Origin: Sedimentisphaerales bacterium
Lineage (GTDB): Bacteria; Planctomycetota; Phycisphaerae; Sedimentisphaerales; SM23-30
Direction of reading: 5' to 3'
DNA: 8,083 nucleotides
NCBI GenBank assembly: GCA_030636065.1
Contig: DAOVXR010000064.1
Location: 1-8,083, forward strand
Shown here: positions 1 to 5,399 of the stretch, one piece after another
How the letters are laid out: every line of letters begins with the position of its first letter
How positions within the stretch are numbered: the stretch's first letter is position 1
Program-made: the position numbers and the translations under genes
Notes under the pieces: generated by a model
Told to the model about the DNA's origin: nothing
Seen by the model: the letters and a program-made list of their open reading frames with translations, nothing else
Database searches by the model: none

Positions 1-939
1 GAAGAACTGTACGATCTGGAGAAAGACCCATACGAAATAAATAACCTGGCAGGCGATCCGCGAAATAAAAATGTAGTGCTGCGGATGCGGAAAGAATTAA
101 AACGGTGGATGGGCAAGGTCGGGGATGTCGGGCTGATTCCCGAAGCGGACTTTGACGCGATGAAACGGCCGGGTGATCGGTACGAAGTTGCGGCAGAGCC
201 GTCGATCATTCCGCAAAAAGGGGCCTCAATAGAAAAAGGAGGAACGGTAAAGATCGTTTGTCATACAGCCGGGGCCTCGATCGTATATCAGATTAAAACG
301 AATAAGAAAACCGGCTGGCAACTCTATACGGGTCCGATCTCGCTTAAACCGGGACAGGGCTTGTCAGTCAAGGCCGTGCGGGCAGGCTTTAAGGACAGCA
401 AGGTAGTGAAATATCGTATCGGAGAACCAACGCCGCCGGTAAGAAAGCCCACGAGTAAGTATGTTCACTGGCGAGACCAGCTTGCGAAAACAGATATGCT
501 GGGAAAATTGCTGGAGTTCAAGGATATTGATTTTGATGGGGCAAATGGGATTGAGAGATGTTTCGAGGGACTGGATGATAAATATGGTCCGGTGCGATAC
601 TGGGCGGTGATCGGGCTGCACAACCTGTGCGAAAATCACTCGGATATACAAAAGGCCAAGGCGGCAATCGGCAAGCTGCTAAATGATGATTCGTGGAGTG
701 TGCGGATAGCGGCAGCGAATGCGATGTGTGATTGGGGTGAGCAGGAAAAGGGGCTGCCGGTGCTGGTGGAAGCTATAGGAAATTCACAAGCGAGCACTCG
801 CCATTTCGCGATGGTGGCGATGGAAAAGATAGGCAATAAAGCACGGCCGGCACTTGCGGCGATTAAAGCGAAATTAAAAGACGGTTACGCAGGTCGGGTG
901 GCTGGGAGGATCGTGGCTAAGTTGGGCAGCATGGGCTAA
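1..939 (+). CDS. sulfatase, C-terminal part, with chitobiase-like and HEAT-repeat regions (5' end outside window)
   Basis: The reading frame is open from base 1, so the start lies upstream; 312 codons are visible. The first codons give ELYDLEKDPYEINNLAGDP, the typical C-terminal signature of formylglycine-dependent sulfatases (arylsulfatase/choline-sulfatase type), which remove sulfate esters, often from polysaccharides. The catalytic C/S-x-P-x-R site would be upstream and cannot be checked. About codons 66-141 resemble the chitobiase/beta-hexosaminidase C-terminal beta-sandwich (PSIIPQKGASI...VYQI...YTGPISL...VKAVRAG). Codons about 165-312 are helical and repeat-like (GPVRYWAVIGLHNL, DSWSVRIAAANAM, STRHFAMVAMEKIG), which fits HEAT repeats. 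Planctomycetes often carry many sulfatases with appended domains. The coding strand is strongly G-rich, unlike the next genes. The stop is TAA at 937-939, and the last codons overlap a sequence resembling a hairpin repeat near 4994. Family assignment is firm; substrate is unknown. Confidence 0.85.
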   Translation, partial: EELYDLEKDPYEINNLAGDPRNKNVVLRMRKELKRWMGKVGDVGLIPEADFDAMKRPGDRYEVAAEPSIIPQKGASIEKGGTVKIVCHTAGASIVYQIKTNKKTGWQLYTGPISLKPGQGLSVKAVRAGFKDSKVVKYRIGEPTPPVRKPTSKYVHWRDQLAKTDMLGKLLEFKDIDFDGANGIERCFEGLDDKYGPVRYWAVIGLHNLCENHSDIQKAKAAIGKLLNDDSWSVRIAAANAMCDWGEQEKGLPVLVEAIGNSQASTRHFAMVAMEKIGNKARPALAAIKAKLKDGYAGRVAGRIVAKLGSMG

Positions 940-961
940 AGCAACATAGGAATTTGTATTT

Positions 962-2506
962 GTGGAAAACTCACCTCGTGTCTATCTCGTTGGCGCAGGC
1001 CCGGGCGATCCTGGTCTGATTACCGTCCGGGGGCGGCAGCTTCTCTGTCGTGCCGATGTTATTATTTACGACCATCTTGTCGATTCCCGGCTCCTGCGAT
1101 ATGCTGGCCCGAACGCTGAGCTTATCTTTGTCGGCAAAAAGGCCGGCTGCCATACTCTCCCCCAGGAACAGATTAACCAGCTTCTGATTGAAAAGGCTCA
1201 AAACTGCGAATGTGTCGTCCGCCTTAAGGGCGGCGATCCCTTTGTCTTCGGTCGAGGCGGTGAGGAATCGCTCGAACTGGGCAGGGCAGGGATCAGTTTT
1301 GAGATTGTCCCGGGTGTTACAGCGGGCGTTGCGGCAGCGGCTTATGCGGGCATCCCCCTTACCCATCGCGACTTCGCAAGTAGTCTGGCGTTTATTACCG
1401 GCCATGAAGACGCCGACCGCACCGGCCCCAGCCGCATCGACTGGCCAGCTCTGGGTAAATGGCAGGGCACCCTGGTTTTTTATATGTCCGTCAAAAACCT
1501 TTCTTCCATCTGTCGAACTCTCCGGCAACACGGTATGTCGCCAGATACCCCCGCTGCCATAATCTCTCGCGGCACCACACCGCGTCAGCAAACTTTGATC
1601 GCAACCGTTGCTGCATTGCCTGACATGGCCGCCGAACATAATATTACACCTCCGGCCGTTATCGTAATCGGAAAAGTCGTTACGCTCCGCAAGCATCTCA
1701 ACTGGTTCGAGAGCCGTCCTCTTTTTTGCCGCCGTATTGTTGTTACCCGTTCCCGTCGTCAAGGGGGCGAACTGCTCGATAGCCTTACTATGCTTGGCGC
1801 CGATGTGCTCGAATGTCCCACAATCAAAATTGAACCGCCTGTGGACATCCAGCCGCTGCATAATGCCATTCGTGAATTACACAATTACGATTGGATTATC
1901 TTTACCAGTGTCAACGGTGTTGACGCCTTTTTCCGCGCTCTGGACAACCTCGGCCTCGATACTCGCCGTCTAACCGATACCCGCGTTTGTGCCATTGGTC
2001 CTGCTACCGCCGGACGTCTCAAAAGCAACGGCCTTATCGCCGACCTTATACCCTCTCGCTTTTGCGCCGAGTCAATTGTCGAGACCCTGAAACAAAACGA
2101 AAAACTCGAAGGCACCAGTATCCTTTTACCGCGGGCCGACATCGCACCGCCCGACCTGTCGCTATCATTGCGGAACAGCCGTGCCAACGTTCACGAAATC
2201 ACCGCCTATCGCACCGTTATCGACGAGGAGCCTCTTGATGAGAGGCTAATCAATACCCTCGAACAGGACGCTATCGACTGGATTACTTTTACCAGTTCTT
2301 CCACCGTGCGAAATTTTCTCGAACGTATCGACAAAAAACTGCTCTCCGGGAAAAGTTTTCGTATTGCCTCTATCGGCCCTGTTACCTCGGACACTATCAG
2401 ACAGGCCGGTTTTGAGGTTCATGTTCAGCCCGAACGATATACCATCCCCGCCCTCACAGCGGCCATCATCGACGCTGAAACCAATAACCGAAAGCACGAA
2501 ACATGA
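962..2506 (+). CDS. cobA-hemD: fused uroporphyrinogen-III C-methyltransferase / uroporphyrinogen-III synthase (CobA-HemD)
   Basis: This 514-aa cytoplasmic protein has two enzymes in one chain. Residues about 6-250 are a SUMT/CobA methyltransferase: the GAGPGDPGLIT SAM loop is at 11-21, YDHLV at 36-40, RLKGGDPFVFGRGGEE at 87-102 and VPGVTAGVAAAAYAGIPLTHR at 116-136. It converts uroporphyrinogen III to precorrin-2 using two SAM. Residues about 257-505 are HemD, which cyclises and inverts ring D of hydroxymethylbilane: IIFTSVNGV at 312-320, IGPATA at 345-350, ITFTSSSTVRNF at 441-452, IGPVTSDTIRQAG at 471-483 and YTIPALTAAI at 493-502. The start is a GTG with an AGGAA Shine-Dalgarno at 948-952, nine bases upstream. 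It lies 22 bp after the sulfatase stop and overlaps ahbC by 4 bp (ATGA), implying translational coupling. Such fusions are known in anaerobes and Gram-positives. With ahbC/ahbD next door, its product most likely feeds siroheme-derived heme. Confidence 0.95.
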   Translation: MENSPRVYLVGAGPGDPGLITVRGRQLLCRADVIIYDHLVDSRLLRYAGPNAELIFVGKKAGCHTLPQEQINQLLIEKAQNCECVVRLKGGDPFVFGRGGEESLELGRAGISFEIVPGVTAGVAAAAYAGIPLTHRDFASSLAFITGHEDADRTGPSRIDWPALGKWQGTLVFYMSVKNLSSICRTLRQHGMSPDTPAAIISRGTTPRQQTLIATVAALPDMAAEHNITPPAVIVIGKVVTLRKHLNWFESRPLFCRRIVVTRSRRQGGELLDSLTMLGADVLECPTIKIEPPVDIQPLHNAIRELHNYDWIIFTSVNGVDAFFRALDNLGLDTRRLTDTRVCAIGPATAGRLKSNGLIADLIPSRFCAESIVETLKQNEKLEGTSILLPRADIAPPDLSLSLRNSRANVHEITAYRTVIDEEPLDERLINTLEQDAIDWITFTSSSTVRNFLERIDKKLLSGKSFRIASIGPVTSDTIRQAGFEVHVQPERYTIPALTAAIIDAETNNRKHET

Positions 2507-3687
2507 TCGGAATATCAAAATTATATTGTGGTACCGTCGAATCTTCCGACCCACTGCGTTATGGTCGTAACAGTCGAAATCTGCCCAGCCATCTCCTGCA
2601 ATTCTCACGCGATAAAAAACCTGTTATCGTCTGGAATATCACTCGCCGCTGTAACCTTTCCTGTGTGCATTGTTATTCGCAATCGGAAAACAAGAATTAT
2701 CAGGACGAACTCACAACCGACCAGGGGCTTGCCCTGCTGGACGACCTGGTCCAATTCGGCGTACCTGTCGTATTGTTCAGCGGCGGCGAACCGCTGTTGC
2801 GTAACGATCTTTGTATTTTAATCGAACACGCCCGATCACTCGGCCTGCGAACCGTCATTTCCACTAACGGCACACTTATCGACGAGGCACAGGCCGAGCG
2901 TTTTGCCCGGATCGGCCTCAGTTACATCGGCATCAGTCTCGACGGAATGAAGGAAACCAACGACAAATTCCGCGGTCGTCAAGGCGCTTTCGACGCGGCC
3001 CTGACCGCCATTCGTCATTGTCAAAAAGCCGGTGTCAAGGTCGGCCTTCGTTTTACAATTAACCGTCGCAACGTCGCTGACATCCCCGACATTTTCAAGC
3101 TGCTTATCGATGAAAACATTCCCCGCGTATGTTTTTATCATCTTGTTTATGCCGGTCGCGGCAGTCGTCTGATGCGCGACGACCTTGACCACACGCAAAC
3201 CCGTAACGTGGTTGATCTCATCATCGACCGCACTGCCGAGATGCACCGACAGAGTCTCCTGAAAGAGGTACTCACCGTTGACAATCACACCGATGGTCCT
3301 TATTTGTACCTCCGTCTGCTCCGCGAAGGGCAAACCGACCGAGCCGAACAGGTTATGCGGCTTTTACAGATGAACGGCGGCAACAGTTCCGGCATCGGTA
3401 TCGGCTGTGTCAGTTGGGACGGTTCTGTTCATCCCGACCAGTTCTGGCGACATCATAGTTTCGGTAACGTCTGTGAGCGAAAATTCTCTGAGATATGGAC
3501 CGACGTCAGCGACCCACTTATGGCCAAACTGAAAGATCGCAAGCCGTATCTCGAAGGCCGCTGTGCCGCCTGCCGTTTCCTGAATGTTTGTAATGGTAAC
3601 TTTCGCGTTCGTGCCGAGGCAGCAACCGATAATCTCTGGGCGCCCGACCCCGCTTGTTATCTTACCGATGATGAAATTCTTGAATGA
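2503..3687 (+). CDS. ahbC: 12,18-didecarboxysiroheme deacetylase, radical SAM (AhbC)
   Basis: This 394-aa radical SAM enzyme of the siroheme-dependent heme pathway removes the acetate side chains of 12,18-didecarboxysiroheme to give iron-coproporphyrin III. The N-terminus (MIGISKLYCGTVESSDPLRYGR, then LPSHLLQFSRDKKPVIVWN) is the AhbC pattern as I know it. The radical SAM cluster motif is C50-x3-C54-x2-C57 (RRCNLSCVHCYS), and the SAM-binding GGEP is at 94-97. A SPASM-like C-terminal part carries C302, C324, C354, C357, C363 and C385, with NGNFRVRAEAA and DPACYLTDDEI, for an auxiliary cluster. The ATG overlaps the upstream stop as ATGA (2503-2506). The stop TGA (3685-3687) lies inside an 8-bp direct repeat that borders the inserted element downstream. 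The related NirJ (heme d1) is the main alternative, but neighbours and N-terminus favour AhbC. Confidence 0.9.
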   Translation: MIGISKLYCGTVESSDPLRYGRNSRNLPSHLLQFSRDKKPVIVWNITRRCNLSCVHCYSQSENKNYQDELTTDQGLALLDDLVQFGVPVVLFSGGEPLLRNDLCILIEHARSLGLRTVISTNGTLIDEAQAERFARIGLSYIGISLDGMKETNDKFRGRQGAFDAALTAIRHCQKAGVKVGLRFTINRRNVADIPDIFKLLIDENIPRVCFYHLVYAGRGSRLMRDDLDHTQTRNVVDLIIDRTAEMHRQSLLKEVLTVDNHTDGPYLYLRLLREGQTDRAEQVMRLLQMNGGNSSGIGIGCVSWDGSVHPDQFWRHHSFGNVCERKFSEIWTDVSDPLMAKLKDRKPYLEGRCAACRFLNVCNGNFRVRAEAATDNLWAPDPACYLTDDEILE

Positions 3688-3688
3688 T

Positions 3689-3781
3689 GGTAACATTTTA
3701 GCCATCTTCGGCAAGAACACCTCTCTGAAATACAGAAAGGTGCCACCCAAGAGGTTTTAATCACATTTGGCTAAAATGTTA
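3689..3781. mobile_element. MITE-like insertion between ahbC and ahbD
   Basis: A perfect 14-bp inverted repeat bounds this stretch: TAACATTTTAGCCA at 3691-3704 and TGGCTAAAATGTTA at 3768-3781. Outside it, TGAATGAT occurs on both sides, at 3681-3688 and 3782-3789, as expected for an 8-bp target-site duplication; two extra G (3689-3690) sit between the left copy and the left terminal repeat. The interior has no coding capacity but contains a second hairpin (3718-3742). Terminal inverted repeats plus a flanking duplication and no transposase describe a miniature inverted-repeat element. Removing it together with one TGAATGAT joins the ahbC stop and the first ahbD ATG as ATGA. No transposase gene that could move it is in this window. 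A structural intergenic hairpin with chance flanks is the alternative. Confidence 0.6.
3718..3749 (+). repeat. hairpin repeat with GTGNNACCCA tail, copy inside the inserted element
   Basis: CACCTCTCTG (3718-3727) pairs with CAGAAAGGTG (3733-3742) around AAATA, ten positions with a single C-A mismatch. It is followed by the tail GTGCCACCCA (3740-3749). The arms ACCTCTC and GAAAGGTG, the mismatch position and the tail recur in the copy at 4899-4935, so the two are likely related repeats. Confidence 0.55.
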
Positions 3782-3784
3782 TGA

Positions 3785-4888
3785 ATGATAAAACAATCCA
3801 TGACTAACTTCCCACAAACAACTCATCGACATACGCCTCGCTTAATCGCCTGGGAGCTTACGCGTACCTGCCGGCTGAACTGTCGTCATTGCCGCGCAGC
3901 CGCCGAAAACAAACATTACGACAACGAGCTTACCACCGGCCAATGTTTCCGGTTGCTGGACAATATCGCTGCTTTTTCCAGGCCGATTATCATTCTCACC
4001 GGCGGCGAACCGATGCTCCGAGCCGACCTTTATGATATTGCCGACCACGGCAGTAGTCTCGGTCTGCGTATGGTCCTTGCCACCTGCGGCACACTTATTA
4101 ACGACAGTTCGATTCGTAAAATAATCGATTCCGGTATTCAGTGTATTTCTTTTTCGCTTGACGGTGCTACTGCCGAGTCGCACGATGGTTTTCGTCGCGT
4201 ACCGGGCGCCTTTGACACTGTAATTGCCGCTGCCGCAGCTACCCGCCGCAACGGCCTGTCCTTTCAGATTAACACTACTATAGCCCGGCACAACCTCGAC
4301 GAGCTGCCGCGGTTATTGGAATTGTCTCAGGAACTCGGCGCGACAACTTTCAACCCTTTTTTATTGGTACCTACCGGCCGTGGAAAGGAATTAGTCGATC
4401 AGGAACTTTCCGCCCAACAGTATGAGCAGACCCTTCGTTGGCTCGCCGAGTGTCGCGATAATTCAGGAATCGAACTTCGTGTAACTTGTGCCCCTCACTA
4501 TCAGCGTATTATCCGACAAAACCCTGATGAGCAATCTCACAATAGACGCTCGGATTGCCCCGGCCCAAAAGAAAGCCGTTCTTATGCGTCCGGTTGTATG
4601 GGCGGCAAGACCTTTGCCTTTGTCTCTCATGTTGGTGGTGTTCAACTTTGCGGGTTCCTCGACCTTGCCGCCGGCGATCTCCGACAGAACGATTTCGATT
4701 TTGCAGATATATGGAAAAACTCGGAATTATTCCGACAGGTTCGCGACGTGAACAGTTACAGGGGCAAGTGCGGCTATTGCGAATATCGCTGTTTTTGCGG
4801 CGGCTGCCGCGCCCGAGCCTATGCCCTCACCGGCGACCACCTCGGCTCCGAGCCATTCTGCATTTACCAACCACGAAAAACCGATTAA
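3785..4888 (+). CDS. ahbD: heme synthase of the siroheme pathway, radical SAM coproheme decarboxylase (AhbD)
   Basis: This 367-aa radical SAM enzyme carries out the last step of the siroheme-dependent pathway: oxidative decarboxylation of the two propionates of iron-coproporphyrin III to vinyls, giving heme b. The primary cluster motif is C29-x3-C33-x2-C36 (TRTCRLNCRHCRA); GGEP is at 73-76 and SLDGA at 124-128. The C-terminus KCGYCEYRCFCGGCRARAY (C329, C332, C336, C338, C341), together with C271, C289 and C359, provides ligands for the auxiliary 4Fe-4S cluster typical of AhbD. The start is uncertain: ATG 3785 lies at the edge of the inserted element and has no Shine-Dalgarno, and ATG 3800 (MTNFPQTTHR) also lacks one. 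Either way the gene seems to depend on readthrough from ahbC. A NirJ-like paralogue is less likely given the cysteine pattern. Confidence 0.9.
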   Translation: MIKQSMTNFPQTTHRHTPRLIAWELTRTCRLNCRHCRAAAENKHYDNELTTGQCFRLLDNIAAFSRPIIILTGGEPMLRADLYDIADHGSSLGLRMVLATCGTLINDSSIRKIIDSGIQCISFSLDGATAESHDGFRRVPGAFDTVIAAAAATRRNGLSFQINTTIARHNLDELPRLLELSQELGATTFNPFLLVPTGRGKELVDQELSAQQYEQTLRWLAECRDNSGIELRVTCAPHYQRIIRQNPDEQSHNRRSDCPGPKESRSYASGCMGGKTFAFVSHVGGVQLCGFLDLAAGDLRQNDFDFADIWKNSELFRQVRDVNSYRGKCGYCEYRCFCGGCRARAYALTGDHLGSEPFCIYQPRKTD

Positions 4889-4898
4889 CTATTGATGG

Positions 4899-4935
4899 GG
4901 GTACCTCTCCGCTTTCGGCGGAAAGGTGATACCCA
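4899..4935 (+). repeat. hairpin repeat with GTGNNACCCA tail, first intergenic copy
   Basis: ACCTCTCCGC (4903-4912) pairs with GCGGAAAGGT (4918-4927) around TTTCG with one C-A mismatch. The outer GGGT (4899-4902) can pair with ACCC (4931-4934) across a short bulge. The tail is GTGATACCCA (4926-4935). It begins about 10 bp after the ahbD stop. There is no U-tract, so it is not a standard terminator. Confidence 0.55.
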
Positions 4936-4942
4936 GCGTAAG

Positions 4943-4968
4943 CACGGCCAAAATGGCCGTGGCACCCA
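4943..4968 (+). repeat. hairpin repeat with GTGNNACCCA tail, second intergenic copy
   Basis: CACGGCCA (4943-4950) and TGGCCGTG (4954-4961) form a perfect 8-bp stem with an AAA loop. The tail GTGGCACCCA (4959-4968) follows and shares GTGNNACCCA with the copies at 3740 and 4926, although the stem sequence differs. It is only 7 bp after the previous unit, so the two form a tandem pair. Confidence 0.55.
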
Positions 4969-4977
4969 ATTGGAATA

Positions 4978-5013
4978 CCATGCTTAAATCAAACAGCATG
5001 GGCTGAAGCCCAT
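4978..5013. repeat. two mutually exclusive hairpins between convergent genes
   Basis: CCATGCT (4978-4984) can pair with AGCATGG (4995-5001), but ATGGGC (4998-5003) can instead pair with GCCCAT (5008-5013) around TGAA. The two stems share bases 4998-5001. They lie between the ends of ahbD and the oppositely oriented 90-aa gene. With no U-tract, a role in termination is only possible, not shown. The 16 bases 4994-5009 match 927-942 at 15 positions, suggesting a dispersed repeat. Confidence 0.45.
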
Positions 5014-5022
5014 CCTACGGGT

Positions 5023-5295
5023 CTAATCTGTTTTTCGGGTGTTTTTCTTAGCCTGCTGAATCAGTTCGAAGAGTGACAGCATTTTCGGTTTAGGCGGGGC
5101 GATGATTTTTTCGATTTGTTCTTCTGTGTAGTGCTCGCGCATAAAACTTTCGACATCAAATTGCTCGAACCAGCAGTCGAATATCTTGCGGCAGGGCGTT
5201 TGGCCTATCCCCTCCCGGCAGTACCGGAAGTTCAAATCATGGCCGAGCATCCGACAGCGGATAGAGCGTTGGTCATGTTCGTTAATGCTCATCAT
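5023..5295 (-). CDS. small four-cysteine protein of unknown function
   Basis: A 90-aa product from ATG 5295 (89 aa from the adjacent ATG 5292). From the second Met it reads MSINEHDQRSIRCRMLGHDL, with C13, C25, C34 and C40 in the pattern RCRMLGHDLNFRYC...PCRKIFDCW, then FDVESFMREHYTEEQIEKII and APPKPKMLSLFELIQQAKK. From memory this resembles a small family of uncharacterised proteins in anaerobic bacteria with the same C...YC...PC...DCW layout; I cannot name a function. Four cysteines in about 28 residues could bind a metal or an iron-sulfur cluster, which is inference. There is no signal peptide or membrane segment. No Shine-Dalgarno precedes the ATGs, and a TATACT box lies 5 bp upstream, so the mRNA may be leaderless. 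An upstream in-frame TTG at 5334 falls in the trpB2 terminator U-tract and was not chosen. Confidence 0.8.
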   Translation of the reverse strand: MMSINEHDQRSIRCRMLGHDLNFRYCREGIGQTPCRKIFDCWFEQFDVESFMREHYTEEQIEKIIAPPKPKMLSLFELIQQAKKNTRKTD

Positions 5296-5299
5296 GAAC

Positions 5300-5305
5300 A
5301 GTATA
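5300..5305 (-). promoter_or_regulatory. putative -10 box of the 90-aa gene
   Basis: On the - strand TATACT, preceded by GT, lies 4 bases before the first ATG (5295). Counting about 7 bases to the start site puts transcription at or next to the two start codons. No clear -35 hexamer is found at 16-18 bp. Confidence 0.4.
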
Positions 5306-5332
5306 ACATATTTCAGGTATAATCGGCATAAC

Positions 5333-5369
5333 AAAAAAAACGGCGGAATAACATTTGGTTATCCCGCCG
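5333..5369 (-). terminator. intrinsic terminator of trpB2
   Basis: On the - strand the 12-position arms at 5369-5358 and 5352-5341 (CGGCGGGATAAC and GTTATTCCGCCG) pair with one mismatch around a 5-base loop. Eight T follow at 5340-5333. The hairpin starts 30 bases after the trpB2 stop codon. It also separates trpB2 from the 90-aa gene downstream. Confidence 0.9.
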
Positions 5370-5399
5370 AAAACAAGTAGTTTTTATTAACGCCTTTTT

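Noticed and set aside
971..1861. 296-codon open frame on the - strand opposite cobA-hemD
   Set aside because: It is antisense to a gene with full CobA motifs, has no recognisable domain, and arises from the codon bias of the sense strand.
5296..5334. Upstream TTG start for the four-cysteine protein
   Set aside because: It begins in the terminator U-tract of trpB2 and upstream of the likely -10 box.
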